In this document: positions 7,555 to 16,425 of the stretch, one piece after another | How the letters are laid out: each line of letters starts with the position of its first letter | Position numbering within the stretch: position 1 is the stretch's first letter | Assembly (NCBI GenBank): GCA_007130885.1 | Contig: SLRQ01000042.1 | Location: forward strand, 1-64,000 | Direction: 5' to 3' | DNA from: Deltaproteobacteria bacterium | Lineage (GTDB): Bacteria; Myxococcota; Myxococcia; SLRQ01 | DNA: 64,000 nt | Notes under the pieces: generated by a model | Told to the model about the DNA's origin: nothing | The model's input: only the letters and a program-made list of their open reading frames with translations | Databases searched by the model: none | Program-made: the position numbers and the translations under genes

Positions 7555-8196
7555 ATGATGTCCACACCAAAGAAAACAGTCAGCAGGCTCAGTATGTATC
7601 GGCGGCTTCTTCAGGCGGAGCTCGACCGGGGCGTATCGAACATTTTCTCCCACAATCTCGCTTCGCTTGCGGGATCGACGGCGGCCCAGGTCCGGCGTGA
7701 CTTGACCTACATAGGATGCACCGGCAGCCCTAAGACGGGATACCCCGTATCGGAGCTGCGGGACGCCATCGGCAGGTGCTTGAGCCCGAACGGGGAGGAA
7801 CGACTCGCGCTGGTTGGGGTGGGGGACCTTGGGCGAGCGATTCTCTCTCGCTTCAGGGGCAGGCAAGGGCACTTGTCGATTACGGCTGCTTTCGACACCG
7901 ATATCAGCAAGACGGGGAGAGTTACGCACGGGTGTCGGTGTTACTCGATGTCCGAGATCGAAGATGTCGTCAGGCGGGAAGGCATCGTGGCGGCTATTCT
8001 CGCGGTGCCCGCGGATGAAGCGCAGGGTGCCGCCGAGACGCTGGCGATGGCCGGTGTGACCGGAATCCTGAACTTCGCACCGGTGTCGCTTCGGCTGCCA
8101 CGAAACGTGCATGTCGAAAATAACGATTTGACCATGGCAATTGAGAAGGTCGCTTTTTTTGGGCGGGAAAACCACAACGCGAAACGGAAACAGTAG
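7555..8196 (+). CDS. rex: Rex: NADH/NAD+-sensing repressor
   Basis: A 213-residue Rex-family repressor. It has an N-terminal winged helix (SRLSMYRRLLQAELDRGV through AAQVRRDLTYIG) and a Rossmann NAD(H)-binding domain with GVGDLGRAIL near residue 85. The C-terminal segment FAPVSLRLP..VHVENNDL is characteristic of Rex. It binds DNA when NADH is low and releases when NADH rises, so genes for NADH disposal are induced. It heads the hyd gene block and has two Rex-like boxes directly upstream. Two consecutive ATG codons make the start ambiguous by one residue, and no strong ribosome-binding site is visible. Confidence 0.92.
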   Translation: MMSTPKKTVSRLSMYRRLLQAELDRGVSNIFSHNLASLAGSTAAQVRRDLTYIGCTGSPKTGYPVSELRDAIGRCLSPNGEERLALVGVGDLGRAILSRFRGRQGHLSITAAFDTDISKTGRVTHGCRCYSMSEIEDVVRREGIVAAILAVPADEAQGAAETLAMAGVTGILNFAPVSLRLPRNVHVENNDLTMAIEKVAFFGRENHNAKRKQ

Positions 8197-8211
8197 AAAC
8201 GAGGTGGCTTC

Positions 8212-8703
8212 GTGAAAGAGTCCGCGAAGAAGGTTAAGGCGATTTTAGCGAAATATCCGGATTCAGGTCGGGATGCATTGATACCGATACTGCAGGACAT
8301 ACAGGACGAACTGGGATACCTGCCGACGTCCGCGATAATGCAGGTGGGGGCGCATTTGGCACTCCCCTCGAGCAAGATCTACGGCGTGGCGACATTCTAC
8401 AACCAGTTTAGATTTCAGCCGAAGGGACGAAATCATATTACGATTTGTCGGGGCACGGCTTGCCATGTCAAAGGTTCGGGTAAGCTGCTCGAGAACGCTG
8501 TTGCGACGCTGAAGATCAAGCCCGGTCAAACCAGTCGTGACAAGCTCTTCAGCTTGGAAACGGTAGCCTGTATGGGCGCTTGTGGGTTGGCTCCGGTGAT
8601 AACGGTCAACGATGAGTTCAACGCAAAGGCTTCACCGGCGAAGCTCAATCGGCTTGCGCGGTGCTGCAAGGACGAGATCACGCAAGAACGGGAAAACAGC
8701 TAG
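8212..8703 (+). CDS. hydC: HydC: NuoE-like [2Fe-2S] subunit of the [FeFe]-hydrogenase
   Basis: A 163-residue NuoE/HydC-family thioredoxin-fold protein. The four cluster ligands are in CRGTACHVKG and CMGACGLAP. With HydA and HydB it forms the soluble trimeric hydrogenase that couples NADH and reduced ferredoxin to H2. The start is GTG at 8212, preceded by GAGG at suitable spacing; the earlier stop belongs to rex, 13 bases upstream, so the two genes are co-transcribed. Length is normal for the family. Confidence 0.92.
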   Translation: MKESAKKVKAILAKYPDSGRDALIPILQDIQDELGYLPTSAIMQVGAHLALPSSKIYGVATFYNQFRFQPKGRNHITICRGTACHVKGSGKLLENAVATLKIKPGQTSRDKLFSLETVACMGACGLAPVITVNDEFNAKASPAKLNRLARCCKDEITQERENS

Positions 8704-8810
8704 CGCTTTACTATTCTTGTTGTCAATGAGGCGGCGAAACGCAAGGCCTGGGCTTGGCGATGGCTAGAGGCCGAAATCAGCGCCGCTGACGAGAGGCAGG
8801 AGTTCACACA

Positions 8811-11800
8811 ATGACGAAGAATACACCATCCAACACAGCTGAAAACTGCTGGCCGGAACCGAGCCCTATCCATGATGATTTATTGAACTGGATGCCCGCC
8901 GGCCCGCTTGCCGCCGCGCGCGCCGAGGGTAAGAAAGCAATTAGAGCGGAGCTGTCGCGGCTTCGTCGCGAAAGCGTTTCAAAGCCGGTAGTGTTTTTGG
9001 GGACCGGGACCTGCGGGCTGGGAGCCGGTGCCGCGAAGACGCTGGAGGCCGTTCGAGATTATGTGGAACAGGGTGGACTGGATGTGGATGTCGTGGAGGT
9101 TGGGTGCATAGGTTTATGCTCCGAGGAGCCCATTCTTGATGTGCAACTTCCAAGAAAAGCTAGAATCAGCTTCGGCTCCGTCACTGTGACCAACTTAAAG
9201 GACGTGCTCGACGGGGCGTTGAAAGAGGATTTGTCGAGCATTCCGAAAGCAGAAATACTGGGGCAGTTTAGGGGCACGGGCGAGACCTGGGATGGAGTGC
9301 GATTCATCGATGAGCACCCTTTCATGGTCAGGCAGCGCAGGGTGGTGCTTGCCGCTAGTGGGATAATCGATCCCACCAACATCGATGAGTACATTGCTCT
9401 GGGTGGCTATTCCGCTTTGGCCAAGACACTTCGTGGAATGACTCCCATCGAAGTTTGCGATGAGGTCGAGAGTAGCGGGCTGCGTGGGCGTGGCGGAGGA
9501 GGTTTTCCAGCAGGCAAGAAGTGGAAGTTCGCTCTCGGGGCCGAGTCTGATCGCAAGTATCTGATTTGCAATGCGGATGAAGGAGATCCCGGAGCCTTCA
9601 TGGATCGCGCGGTGGCGGAGAGCGATCCTCACCGTCTCATCGAAGGCATGCTCATAGCCGCGTACGCAATCGGTGCTTCCAAATCGTATATTTACATTCG
9701 GGCCGAGTATCCCTTGGCCATCGAGCGTCTCAGATCGGCCATCGTCCAGGCACGCGAGTACGGTCTCGTTGGTGAAAATATCCTGGACAGTGGCGTCAAC
9801 GTCGACATCGTCATCAAGATGGGGGCGGGCGCGTTCGTGTGCGGAGAGGAAACCGCGCTCATCCACAGCATCGAAGGCAAGCGAGGCATGCCTCGACCTC
9901 GGCCACCGTTTCCCGCCGTTCGAGGTCTCTTTGGTAAGCCGACGATAATCAACAATGTGGAGACACTGTCGAATTTGTCTCTCATTCTCGATCGGGGCGC
10001 TGAATGGTTTGCCGGGATGGGCACCGAAGGCTCAAAGGGCACAAAAGTGTTCGCCCTTTCGGGCATGGTCAACCGAACCGGTTTGCTCGAGGTCCCGATG
10101 GGTACCACCTTGAGGCAGGTAGTCTATGAGGTTGGGGGAGGTATACCGAACAATAAACCGTGCAAAGCTGTGCAAATCGGGGGGCCGTCCGGCGGTTGTG
10201 TTCCGGAAGCCCACCTCGATATTCCCACTGATTACGAAGCCCTAAAGGAGTTCGGAACCATCATGGGATCCGGGGGGCTCGTAGTGGTCGACGATGGTAC
10301 TTGCATGGTGGACTTTGCGAAGTTTTTCATGGAGTTCATCCAATCGGAGAGCTGCGGCAAGTGCATACCGTGTCGCGAAGGCACAGGTCGCATGCTAGAG
10401 ATTCTCGAGGCGTTGGGGCGTCAGCGAAAGGATGAGAAGGAACTCGACGCCCTCCTACGGATTCAAGGCATCATGGGTCTGGAAAAGCTTGCGAGGACAA
10501 TCAAGGATACGAGTCTCTGCGGGCTTGGCCAGACTGCTCCTAATCCCGTACTTAGCACCCTCAAATGGTTCCGTGAGGAATACGAAGCACACGTATTCGA
10601 ACGAAGCTGTCCGGCCGGTGCTTGCAAGGACCTGGTTGGCGCTCCGTGTCAGACCGGTTGCCCGGTTGGAACTGAAGCCTGGCGTTATGTTGCGCATATT
10701 TCCAGAGGCGAGTACCCAGAAGCGTATGAAGCCATTCGCTCGGCGAACCCTCTTCCCTCGACTTGCGCTCGCGTGTGTCATCATCCATGCGAATCCATCT
10801 GCCGCGCCGGCTCCACCGGCAGTCAGCCGATTGCGATTCGTAGCCTCAAGAGGTTCGTGGTCGATGCCGTGGAGCCGAGTTCATACAGCCCGTTGGTGCC
10901 GACTGTCGGCGAGGGTGCGAAGAGAGTTGCGGTCATTGGAGGAGGCCCCTCGGGTTTGACGGCTGCGCACAATCTGTCGCTGCTAGGTCACAAAGTGACA
11001 ATTATCGAGAGGGAAGATCGACTGGGCGGCATGTTAGTCGGTGCAATTCCAGCTTATCGCCTACCTCGCGAAGTTCTTGCGAAGGAGATCGATGCTCTGC
11101 TCAATGAAAACATCGAAGTGCGATATGGGGAAGTACTCGGCCGTGACATTTCTATCGATGGATTGATGGATGATTACGACGCCGTTTATGTCGCAACCGG
11201 GTCCCACAAGAGCAAGAGTCTCGACCTGGAGGGCGAGGACGCTAAAGGAATCTATCGGGGCATTGAGTTTCTGAACGCCCATAACCTTCAAGGCAAGGAG
11301 CTTGCTCGGGGCAAGGTTGGCGTAATCGGCGGTGGAAACAGCGCTATTGACGCTGCCAGAGTCGCGCTAAGGCAGAAACAAGTGGAGCAAGTCACGGTGT
11401 TCTATAGGCGAACCCGCGCGGAGATGCCGGCATACGAAGAGGAGATAGAAGCCGGCCTCGAGGAAGGATTGGTAATCGAGGAACTAGTGTCTCCGCTTTC
11501 GGTGTCCGTAAAGTCGGGGCAGCTCGAATGTTTTCGATTGCAGCGTAACAAGCTAGGAGAGCCCGATGAATCAGGTCGCCGCAGGCCGGTGCCGATCGAA
11601 GGTTCAGAACTCGATGTCTCGCTGGACACTCTCATTGTGGCAATCAGCGAGCAGCCCGAGGAGACGGGCCTCGAGAAGTTGCGGCGTACTAGATGGGGCA
11701 CCGTCGAAATAAACATGGAAAGCCACCTCACCGACAGACCCGGTGTTTTTGCGGGTGGTGATGTCGTATCAGGACCGAGTACGGTGGTCGAAGCGATAGC

Positions 11801-12083
11801 GGCGGGTAAGAACGCGGCCAAAATGATCGACAGGTACCTACGTAAAAAGGCGATGCGGGTACTTCCGAAGGTAGTGCTTCCAACTACTTACATTGCGCCG
11901 GTCGAAGACGATCTGAATGAAGATGAGACGGCGGAGCCCACGCGCGTTATTGCACCTCGAACTCAGGTTTCTGAAAGGACGGGATGCTTTGCCGAGGTGG
12001 AGCTTCCCCTCGAGGAGCGTGAAGCACTTTGCGAAGCGAGGCGGTGTCTGAGATGCGATCTGGATTTCACCCAGGCGGATTGA
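8811..12083 (+). CDS. hydB: HydB fused to a GltD/NfnB-like NADPH-FAD module
   Basis: A 1090-residue fusion. Residues about 55-130 are a thioredoxin-like [2Fe-2S] domain (CGLGAG..., VGCIGLC). Residues about 150-590 are the NuoF/HydB core with the FMN/NADH motif GRGGGGFPAGKKW, NADEGDPGAFMDR, an SLBB region and the [4Fe-4S] site SCGKCIPCREGTGR. After residue about 610 the usual C-terminal ferredoxin is replaced by a glutamate-synthase-small-subunit module. That module has a Fer4_20-type Cys segment (PCQTGCPVG, CARVCHHPCESICRAG), FAD motif GGGPSGLTAA near 709, NADPH motif GGGNSAIDAA near 840 and terminal CLRCD. The FMN part should oxidise NADH. The added module could exchange electrons with NADP(H), which is inference. 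AGGAG precedes the ATG. Confidence 0.9.
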   Translation: MTKNTPSNTAENCWPEPSPIHDDLLNWMPAGPLAAARAEGKKAIRAELSRLRRESVSKPVVFLGTGTCGLGAGAAKTLEAVRDYVEQGGLDVDVVEVGCIGLCSEEPILDVQLPRKARISFGSVTVTNLKDVLDGALKEDLSSIPKAEILGQFRGTGETWDGVRFIDEHPFMVRQRRVVLAASGIIDPTNIDEYIALGGYSALAKTLRGMTPIEVCDEVESSGLRGRGGGGFPAGKKWKFALGAESDRKYLICNADEGDPGAFMDRAVAESDPHRLIEGMLIAAYAIGASKSYIYIRAEYPLAIERLRSAIVQAREYGLVGENILDSGVNVDIVIKMGAGAFVCGEETALIHSIEGKRGMPRPRPPFPAVRGLFGKPTIINNVETLSNLSLILDRGAEWFAGMGTEGSKGTKVFALSGMVNRTGLLEVPMGTTLRQVVYEVGGGIPNNKPCKAVQIGGPSGGCVPEAHLDIPTDYEALKEFGTIMGSGGLVVVDDGTCMVDFAKFFMEFIQSESCGKCIPCREGTGRMLEILEALGRQRKDEKELDALLRIQGIMGLEKLARTIKDTSLCGLGQTAPNPVLSTLKWFREEYEAHVFERSCPAGACKDLVGAPCQTGCPVGTEAWRYVAHISRGEYPEAYEAIRSANPLPSTCARVCHHPCESICRAGSTGSQPIAIRSLKRFVVDAVEPSSYSPLVPTVGEGAKRVAVIGGGPSGLTAAHNLSLLGHKVTIIEREDRLGGMLVGAIPAYRLPREVLAKEIDALLNENIEVRYGEVLGRDISIDGLMDDYDAVYVATGSHKSKSLDLEGEDAKGIYRGIEFLNAHNLQGKELARGKVGVIGGGNSAIDAARVALRQKQVEQVTVFYRRTRAEMPAYEEEIEAGLEEGLVIEELVSPLSVSVKSGQLECFRLQRNKLGEPDESGRRRPVPIEGSELDVSLDTLIVAISEQPEETGLEKLRRTRWGTVEINMESHLTDRPGVFAGGDVVSGPSTVVEAIAAGKNAAKMIDRYLRKKAMRVLPKVVLPTTYIAPVEDDLNEDETAEPTRVIAPRTQVSERTGCFAEVELPLEEREALCEARRCLRCDLDFTQAD

Positions 12084-12166
12084 AAACGGCTGTTTCCAAG
12101 GTCGGTGGACCTCCCGGCTGACGATGTCGGTACTGGGTCGAACACGGGAATCACGGAGAAGCAAAA

Positions 12167-13888
12167 ATGATTGGTATCGAAGCCAACGGACGAACTGTTG
12201 AAGCCAAAGCTGGAGAGACGATTCTATCCGTGCTGCGCAGAGAGGGAATTCACGTGCCTACTCTCTGTCACATGGAGGGGCTCGAGCCCAGTGGGGCCTG
12301 TCGCCTTTGCGTGGTAGAGCTGGAAGGGAGCGCCAACTTGGTGCCGGCTTGCTCGTTTCCCGTATCCGAGGGAATGAAGGTGCGAACGGGAACCCCGAAG
12401 GTGCTCGAGGCGAGAAAGACCATAGTAGAGCTGCTCTTGAGCAATCATCCCGATGACTGCCTCTACTGCTCGCGTAGTGGCAATTGCGATCTGCAAAAGT
12501 TGGCGGGAGACCTCGGTGTTCGGCAAAGGCATTACCGAGAGCCTCGACCCAGCAGGGAATTGGACGTATCGAGCCCGTCCATAATCCGTGACCCGGCAAA
12601 GTGCATTCTCTGCGGTAGGTGCGTTCGTGTTTGTGAGGAGGTGCAGGCGGTTTCGGCGATCGACTTCACGGGGCGTGGGTCGCGCGCAATGGTTACTCCG
12701 GCGTTCAATTCCGGTCTCAATATGTCGAGCTGCATCAATTGTGGACAATGCGTGGTGGTTTGCCCAACAGGTGCCTTGGCCGAGAGATCGAGTGTTCAGG
12801 AGGTAATGGATGCGCTCTCAGATCCTGATTTGACGGTGATCGTTCAGCATGCACCGGCTGTTTCGGTTTCCTTGGCGGAGGAAGCAGGGCTGAAGCCCGC
12901 CACGGATGTAGACGGTAAAATGGTCGCTGCTCTACGGCGTATCGGTTTCGACCGCGTCTTTGATACCTCTTTTACGGCTGACCTCACAATTATGGAAGAG
13001 GGCAGTGAGCTGGTGGAGCGCGTCAACAATGGCGGGGTGCTGCCGATGCTGACGAGCTGCTCTCCCGGTTGGATCAAGTTCGTAGAAACCTTCTACCCTG
13101 AGTTCATTCCGAATGTATCGACCTGCAAGAGCCCACAGCAGATGTTGGGAGCGCTCGTAAAAAGTTTCTTCGCGGAAAGGGAACAACTCGATCCCAAGAA
13201 GATCGTCAGCGTTTCCATAATGCCTTGTACCGCCAAGAAGTTCGAGTGCAGCAGGCCTGAGATGGCTAATGATTATGTGCCGGATGTCGATTACGTTCTG
13301 ACCACCCGCGAGCTTGGGCAGCTACTTCGCATGTTCGGACTGGATTTGGCCTCACTCGAGCCGGAAGCCGCGGATTCACCATTCGGTGAGCGATCTTCCG
13401 CCGGAAAGATCTTTGGAGCATCTGGAGGGGTGATGGAGGCGGCGGTCAGGTCCGCTCACTATTTATTGACCGGAGAAGAACTCCAGAATCTCAAGATTCA
13501 GCCGCTCAGAGGGATGGCGGGAGTGAAGGAGTTGCGTGCAAATGTCGGTGGAGTTGAAATTGGTGCCTGCGTGGTAAGCGGTCTTGGAAATGCGAGAAAT
13601 TTGCTCGACCAGATCAAGGTGGGACGCGACGATTTGCACTTCATCGAGGTGATGACATGTCCGGGCGGTTGCGTCGGTGGTGGAGGACAGCCGATAGGAA
13701 CCGAGCGAGATGCCGTGAAGTCGCGTATGGAGACTCTTTATCGAATAGACCGTGAGGAACAGCTTAGAGTTAGTCACAAGAATCCATGGGTGCTGCGACT
13801 ATACGAGGAGTTCCTTGGTAAGCCTTTGAGCCATAAGAGCCATAAGCTGTTGCACACCACCTATGACAAGCGACACGTGCCGCTATAA
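12167..13888 (+). CDS. hydA: HydA: [FeFe]-hydrogenase catalytic subunit
   Basis: A 573-residue catalytic subunit with the group A modular layout. It has an N-terminal plant-type [2Fe-2S] domain, a His/Cys-ligated cluster (HPDDCLYCSRSGNC, near 100), two ferredoxin clusters (CILCGRCVRVC, CINCGQCVVVC) and the H-cluster domain. The three H-cluster signatures are L1 TSCSPGW (Cys298, Ser299), L2 MPCTAKKFE and L3 EVMTCPGGCVGGGGQ. The C-terminal NPWVLRLYEEFLG...HKLLH segment is complete. Together with hydB and hydC this is a bifurcating-type trimeric hydrogenase making H2 from NADH and ferredoxin. Ser at the second L1 position departs from the common TSCCP. GGAG is present before the ATG. Confidence 0.95.
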   Translation: MIGIEANGRTVEAKAGETILSVLRREGIHVPTLCHMEGLEPSGACRLCVVELEGSANLVPACSFPVSEGMKVRTGTPKVLEARKTIVELLLSNHPDDCLYCSRSGNCDLQKLAGDLGVRQRHYREPRPSRELDVSSPSIIRDPAKCILCGRCVRVCEEVQAVSAIDFTGRGSRAMVTPAFNSGLNMSSCINCGQCVVVCPTGALAERSSVQEVMDALSDPDLTVIVQHAPAVSVSLAEEAGLKPATDVDGKMVAALRRIGFDRVFDTSFTADLTIMEEGSELVERVNNGGVLPMLTSCSPGWIKFVETFYPEFIPNVSTCKSPQQMLGALVKSFFAEREQLDPKKIVSVSIMPCTAKKFECSRPEMANDYVPDVDYVLTTRELGQLLRMFGLDLASLEPEAADSPFGERSSAGKIFGASGGVMEAAVRSAHYLLTGEELQNLKIQPLRGMAGVKELRANVGGVEIGACVVSGLGNARNLLDQIKVGRDDLHFIEVMTCPGGCVGGGGQPIGTERDAVKSRMETLYRIDREEQLRVSHKNPWVLRLYEEFLGKPLSHKSHKLLHTTYDKRHVPL

Positions 13889-13978
13889 GAGACGTATCGT
13901 CTTGTGAAGTTGTTTGCGGCGATTATGTTCAACTGTGCACCACGTGAATTTGGCTCATGACCAAAAACGAGAAGAATC

Positions 13979-14392
13979 ATGGAAAGCAAACAAAAGGTAC
14001 TAATCGTTGACGATGACGAGGATCTGCTCGAGCAGCTTACTCAGATTCTCGAAGGTGCCGGCTACGAAGTCCGCACGGCGGCAAGTCAGGCCGAGGGCGA
14101 AGAGATGTTGCTCTCCATTCGTCCGGATTTGGCTGTCTTTGATCTCATGATGGAGGAGATGGACAGCGGATTCATGCTGTCACATTACCTCAAGAAACTA
14201 TACTCTGACGTTCCAGTCATATTGCTCACCGCGGTGACATCGTCAACCGGCCTGTCGTTCCAAGAGTCATCCACTGAAGCCCGTAGCTGGGTGAAAGTAG
14301 ATGAGGTTCTCGACAAGCCGGTCCGAGCCGAGCAGATCAAATCGGTAGTGGCTCGCCTATTGAGCGAGGTGAAAGGAGCGCCCGACGGGTAG
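13979..14392 (+). CDS. Stand-alone response-regulator receiver
   Basis: A 137-residue receiver domain without an output domain. The acidic pocket is VDDDED near residue 12, the phospho-acceptor Asp is in LAVFDLMMEEMD, the conserved Thr in LLTAV and the Lys in VLDKPV. It lies directly before a sensory hydrogenase kinase, so it is probably a phosphate acceptor or shuttle for that kinase. Receivers with the same SFQ/SW(V)KVDE-type insertion before the Lys occur near hydrogenase genes in other anaerobes, as far as I recall. The target is unknown. Confidence 0.85.
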   Translation: MESKQKVLIVDDDEDLLEQLTQILEGAGYEVRTAASQAEGEEMLLSIRPDLAVFDLMMEEMDSGFMLSHYLKKLYSDVPVILLTAVTSSTGLSFQESSTEARSWVKVDEVLDKPVRAEQIKSVVARLLSEVKGAPDG

Positions 14393-14411
14393 GCGGCCCA
14401 TTGAGGCATTT

Positions 14412-16424
14412 ATGTCGATCCCACAGCTGGTCAAAACAATCAAGGAACGCTGTCGAGTTTGTTATACTTGTGTACGTGAATGTCCAGCTAAGGCCATACG
14501 AATCGCCGAGGGGCAGGCAGAGGTCATTGCCGGTAGATGCATAGGGTGTGGAAGCTGCGTTTGTGTGTGCGGACGTGGCGCCAAACAGGTTCTTGATTGC
14601 GCCGGAGGCGTGAGAACCCTGATGGACGGGACTGCCCCCGTCGCGGCTCTTTTGGCACCCACTTTCCCAGTCGAGTTCAGGGAACGCTCGGCCGAGGAAG
14701 TGGCGGGAATGCTTCGGGCCATTGGTTTTGCGAGCGTTCATGAAGTCGGCTTTGGTGCCGACCTTGTAGCGTTGCGTTATCGCCGGCTTCTTACCGAGAA
14801 AGAAGGAAGGCGTTATATCGCGTCAACCTGTCCCGCCGTTGTCGGCTATGTTGAGCGCTACTATCCGGATCTCATCGACTCATTGGCCCCCATCGTTTCC
14901 CCGATGGTCGCAATGGCCCGGGCACTGCGAGCACTACATGGAGAAAAGCAGAAGTTTGTCTTCATAGGACCGTGTATCGCGAAAAAGGGTGAGGCGTCGG
15001 ATGCAAACCTCCGGAAAGAGATTGACGCCGTACTTACGTTCAACGAGCTCCGTACAATGCTTGATGAGGCCGCTGTGGATTGGGATGATGTTAGTCCTTG
15101 CGGCTTCGACCCACCTTTTGCGGGCCGCGGAGCCCTGCTGCCAATAAGCAGAGGGCTGCTTCATGCCGCGGATATTCGCGAAGATCTGGCTGAAAACATG
15201 GTGGTGGCGGCCGATGGTCGAGTCGACTTTCTCGAGGCGCTGAAAGAGTTCGAGTCCGGCGATCTTAGGGTTCGATTGTTGGAGGTGCTCGCCTGTAAGG
15301 GTTGTATATCGGGACCCGGCCTGCGGCTCGACGAGCCGCTTTTCAGTCGACGCAGGAGGGTCAGTGAGTTTGTGCGCGGTAAGAAGTCTTCATTCGACTG
15401 GGAAGAATGGTCCAACACGTTGCGAGGACTGGTCGACCTCGATCTAAGTCGGGCTTACACTTGTCGGGATGCGCGAACCGACACGCCGAGAGATAACGAG
15501 GTTCGAAAGATTTTAATCCGCATGGGAAAGGATTCGGAGGAAGAGGAACTCAACTGCGGCGCCTGCGGATACGAAACGTGCGGAGAGCACGCTGTGGCGA
15601 TACTCGAGGGGCTGGCCGAGACCGAGATGTGCCTTCCTCATACAATCGAGCAGCTTCACAATGCGGTCGATGACCTGGCTGACTCGAATCGTCGTCTCGC
15701 AACCGCGAAGGAGGCGCTTATGCACTCGGAGAAGCTGGCGAACATGGGGCAGCTAGCGGCTGGGATTGCTCACGAGGTGAACAATCCATTGGGCGTGGTG
15801 TTGATGTATGCGCATCTCATGCGTGATGAGCATACTAACGACCCCGAAATTGTGGAAGATCTCGAGACCATCGTCCGAGAAGCGGATCGCTGTAAGAAGA
15901 TTGTCGCGGGCTTGCTCAACTTTGCTCGACAAACATCCGTTGTTCGTCAGAGCACCGATGTCAGGGGGTTGGTAGAGAGAACGTGCAGGTCTCTACCTCC
16001 ACCGGAGGGAGTCCGCGTCGCCTTCGAGCAGAACCTAGAGAATCCCTTGGCCGAGGTCGATGGGGATCAAATTGCCCAGGTATTGACGAACCTGCTGTGC
16101 AACGCATACGACGCCACCGTCGATGGCGGCGGTGAGGTCACTATCAGCACCTCCGGTAATGACGAAGTCTTGGTGCTGAAAGTGACCGATACGGGTAAGG
16201 GGATTTCAGCTGAGAATTTGCCGAAGATCTTCGAGCCGTTCTTTACTACAAAGCAGATCGGTAGGGGTACGGGGCTCGGGCTGGCTGTAACCTATGGAAT
16301 CGTCAAGATGCACAAGGGGGAGATTGATGTGCAATCAAACTCGGATGAGACCAAAGGACCAACGGGGACCGAAGTCACCGTGACGCTGCTTCGCAACTCA
16401 GATCCTGATGTTGGAGAGGCATGA
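14412..16424 (+). CDS. Sensory [FeFe]-hydrogenase/histidine-kinase fusion
   Basis: A 670-residue cytoplasmic sensor. Domains in order are a two-cluster ferredoxin ([28 protein letters not shown]), an [FeFe]-hydrogenase-like H domain (residues about 70-345), a [13 protein letters not shown] iron-sulfur domain (near 380-415), then HisKA with [11 protein letters not shown] (His454) and HATPase with [16 protein letters not shown] and GTGLGLAV. H-cluster signatures are L1 ASTCPAV (Cys140), L2 GPCIAKKGE and L3 [11 protein letters not shown], so the four expected cluster cysteines remain. The L1 proton-relay Cys is Thr and the Trp is lost. This pattern fits the putative H2-sensing group C hydrogenases. 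It would report H2 or redox state by autophosphorylation. GAGG precedes the ATG. Confidence 0.88.
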   Translation: MSIPQLVKTIKERCRVCYTCVRECPAKAIRIAEGQAEVIAGRCIGCGSCVCVCGRGAKQVLDCAGGVRTLMDGTAPVAALLAPTFPVEFRERSAEEVAGMLRAIGFASVHEVGFGADLVALRYRRLLTEKEGRRYIASTCPAVVGYVERYYPDLIDSLAPIVSPMVAMARALRALHGEKQKFVFIGPCIAKKGEASDANLRKEIDAVLTFNELRTMLDEAAVDWDDVSPCGFDPPFAGRGALLPISRGLLHAADIREDLAENMVVAADGRVDFLEALKEFESGDLRVRLLEVLACKGCISGPGLRLDEPLFSRRRRVSEFVRGKKSSFDWEEWSNTLRGLVDLDLSRAYTCRDARTDTPRDNEVRKILIRMGKDSEEEELNCGACGYETCGEHAVAILEGLAETEMCLPHTIEQLHNAVDDLADSNRRLATAKEALMHSEKLANMGQLAAGIAHEVNNPLGVVLMYAHLMRDEHTNDPEIVEDLETIVREADRCKKIVAGLLNFARQTSVVRQSTDVRGLVERTCRSLPPPEGVRVAFEQNLENPLAEVDGDQIAQVLTNLLCNAYDATVDGGGEVTISTSGNDEVLVLKVTDTGKGISAENLPKIFEPFFTTKQIGRGTGLGLAVTYGIVKMHKGEIDVQSNSDETKGPTGTEVTVTLLRNSDPDVGEA

Positions 16425-16425
16425 A

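Noticed and set aside
13904..13921. Rex box upstream of the receiver gene
   Set aside because: One good half-site TTGTGAA is present, but the second half does not match.
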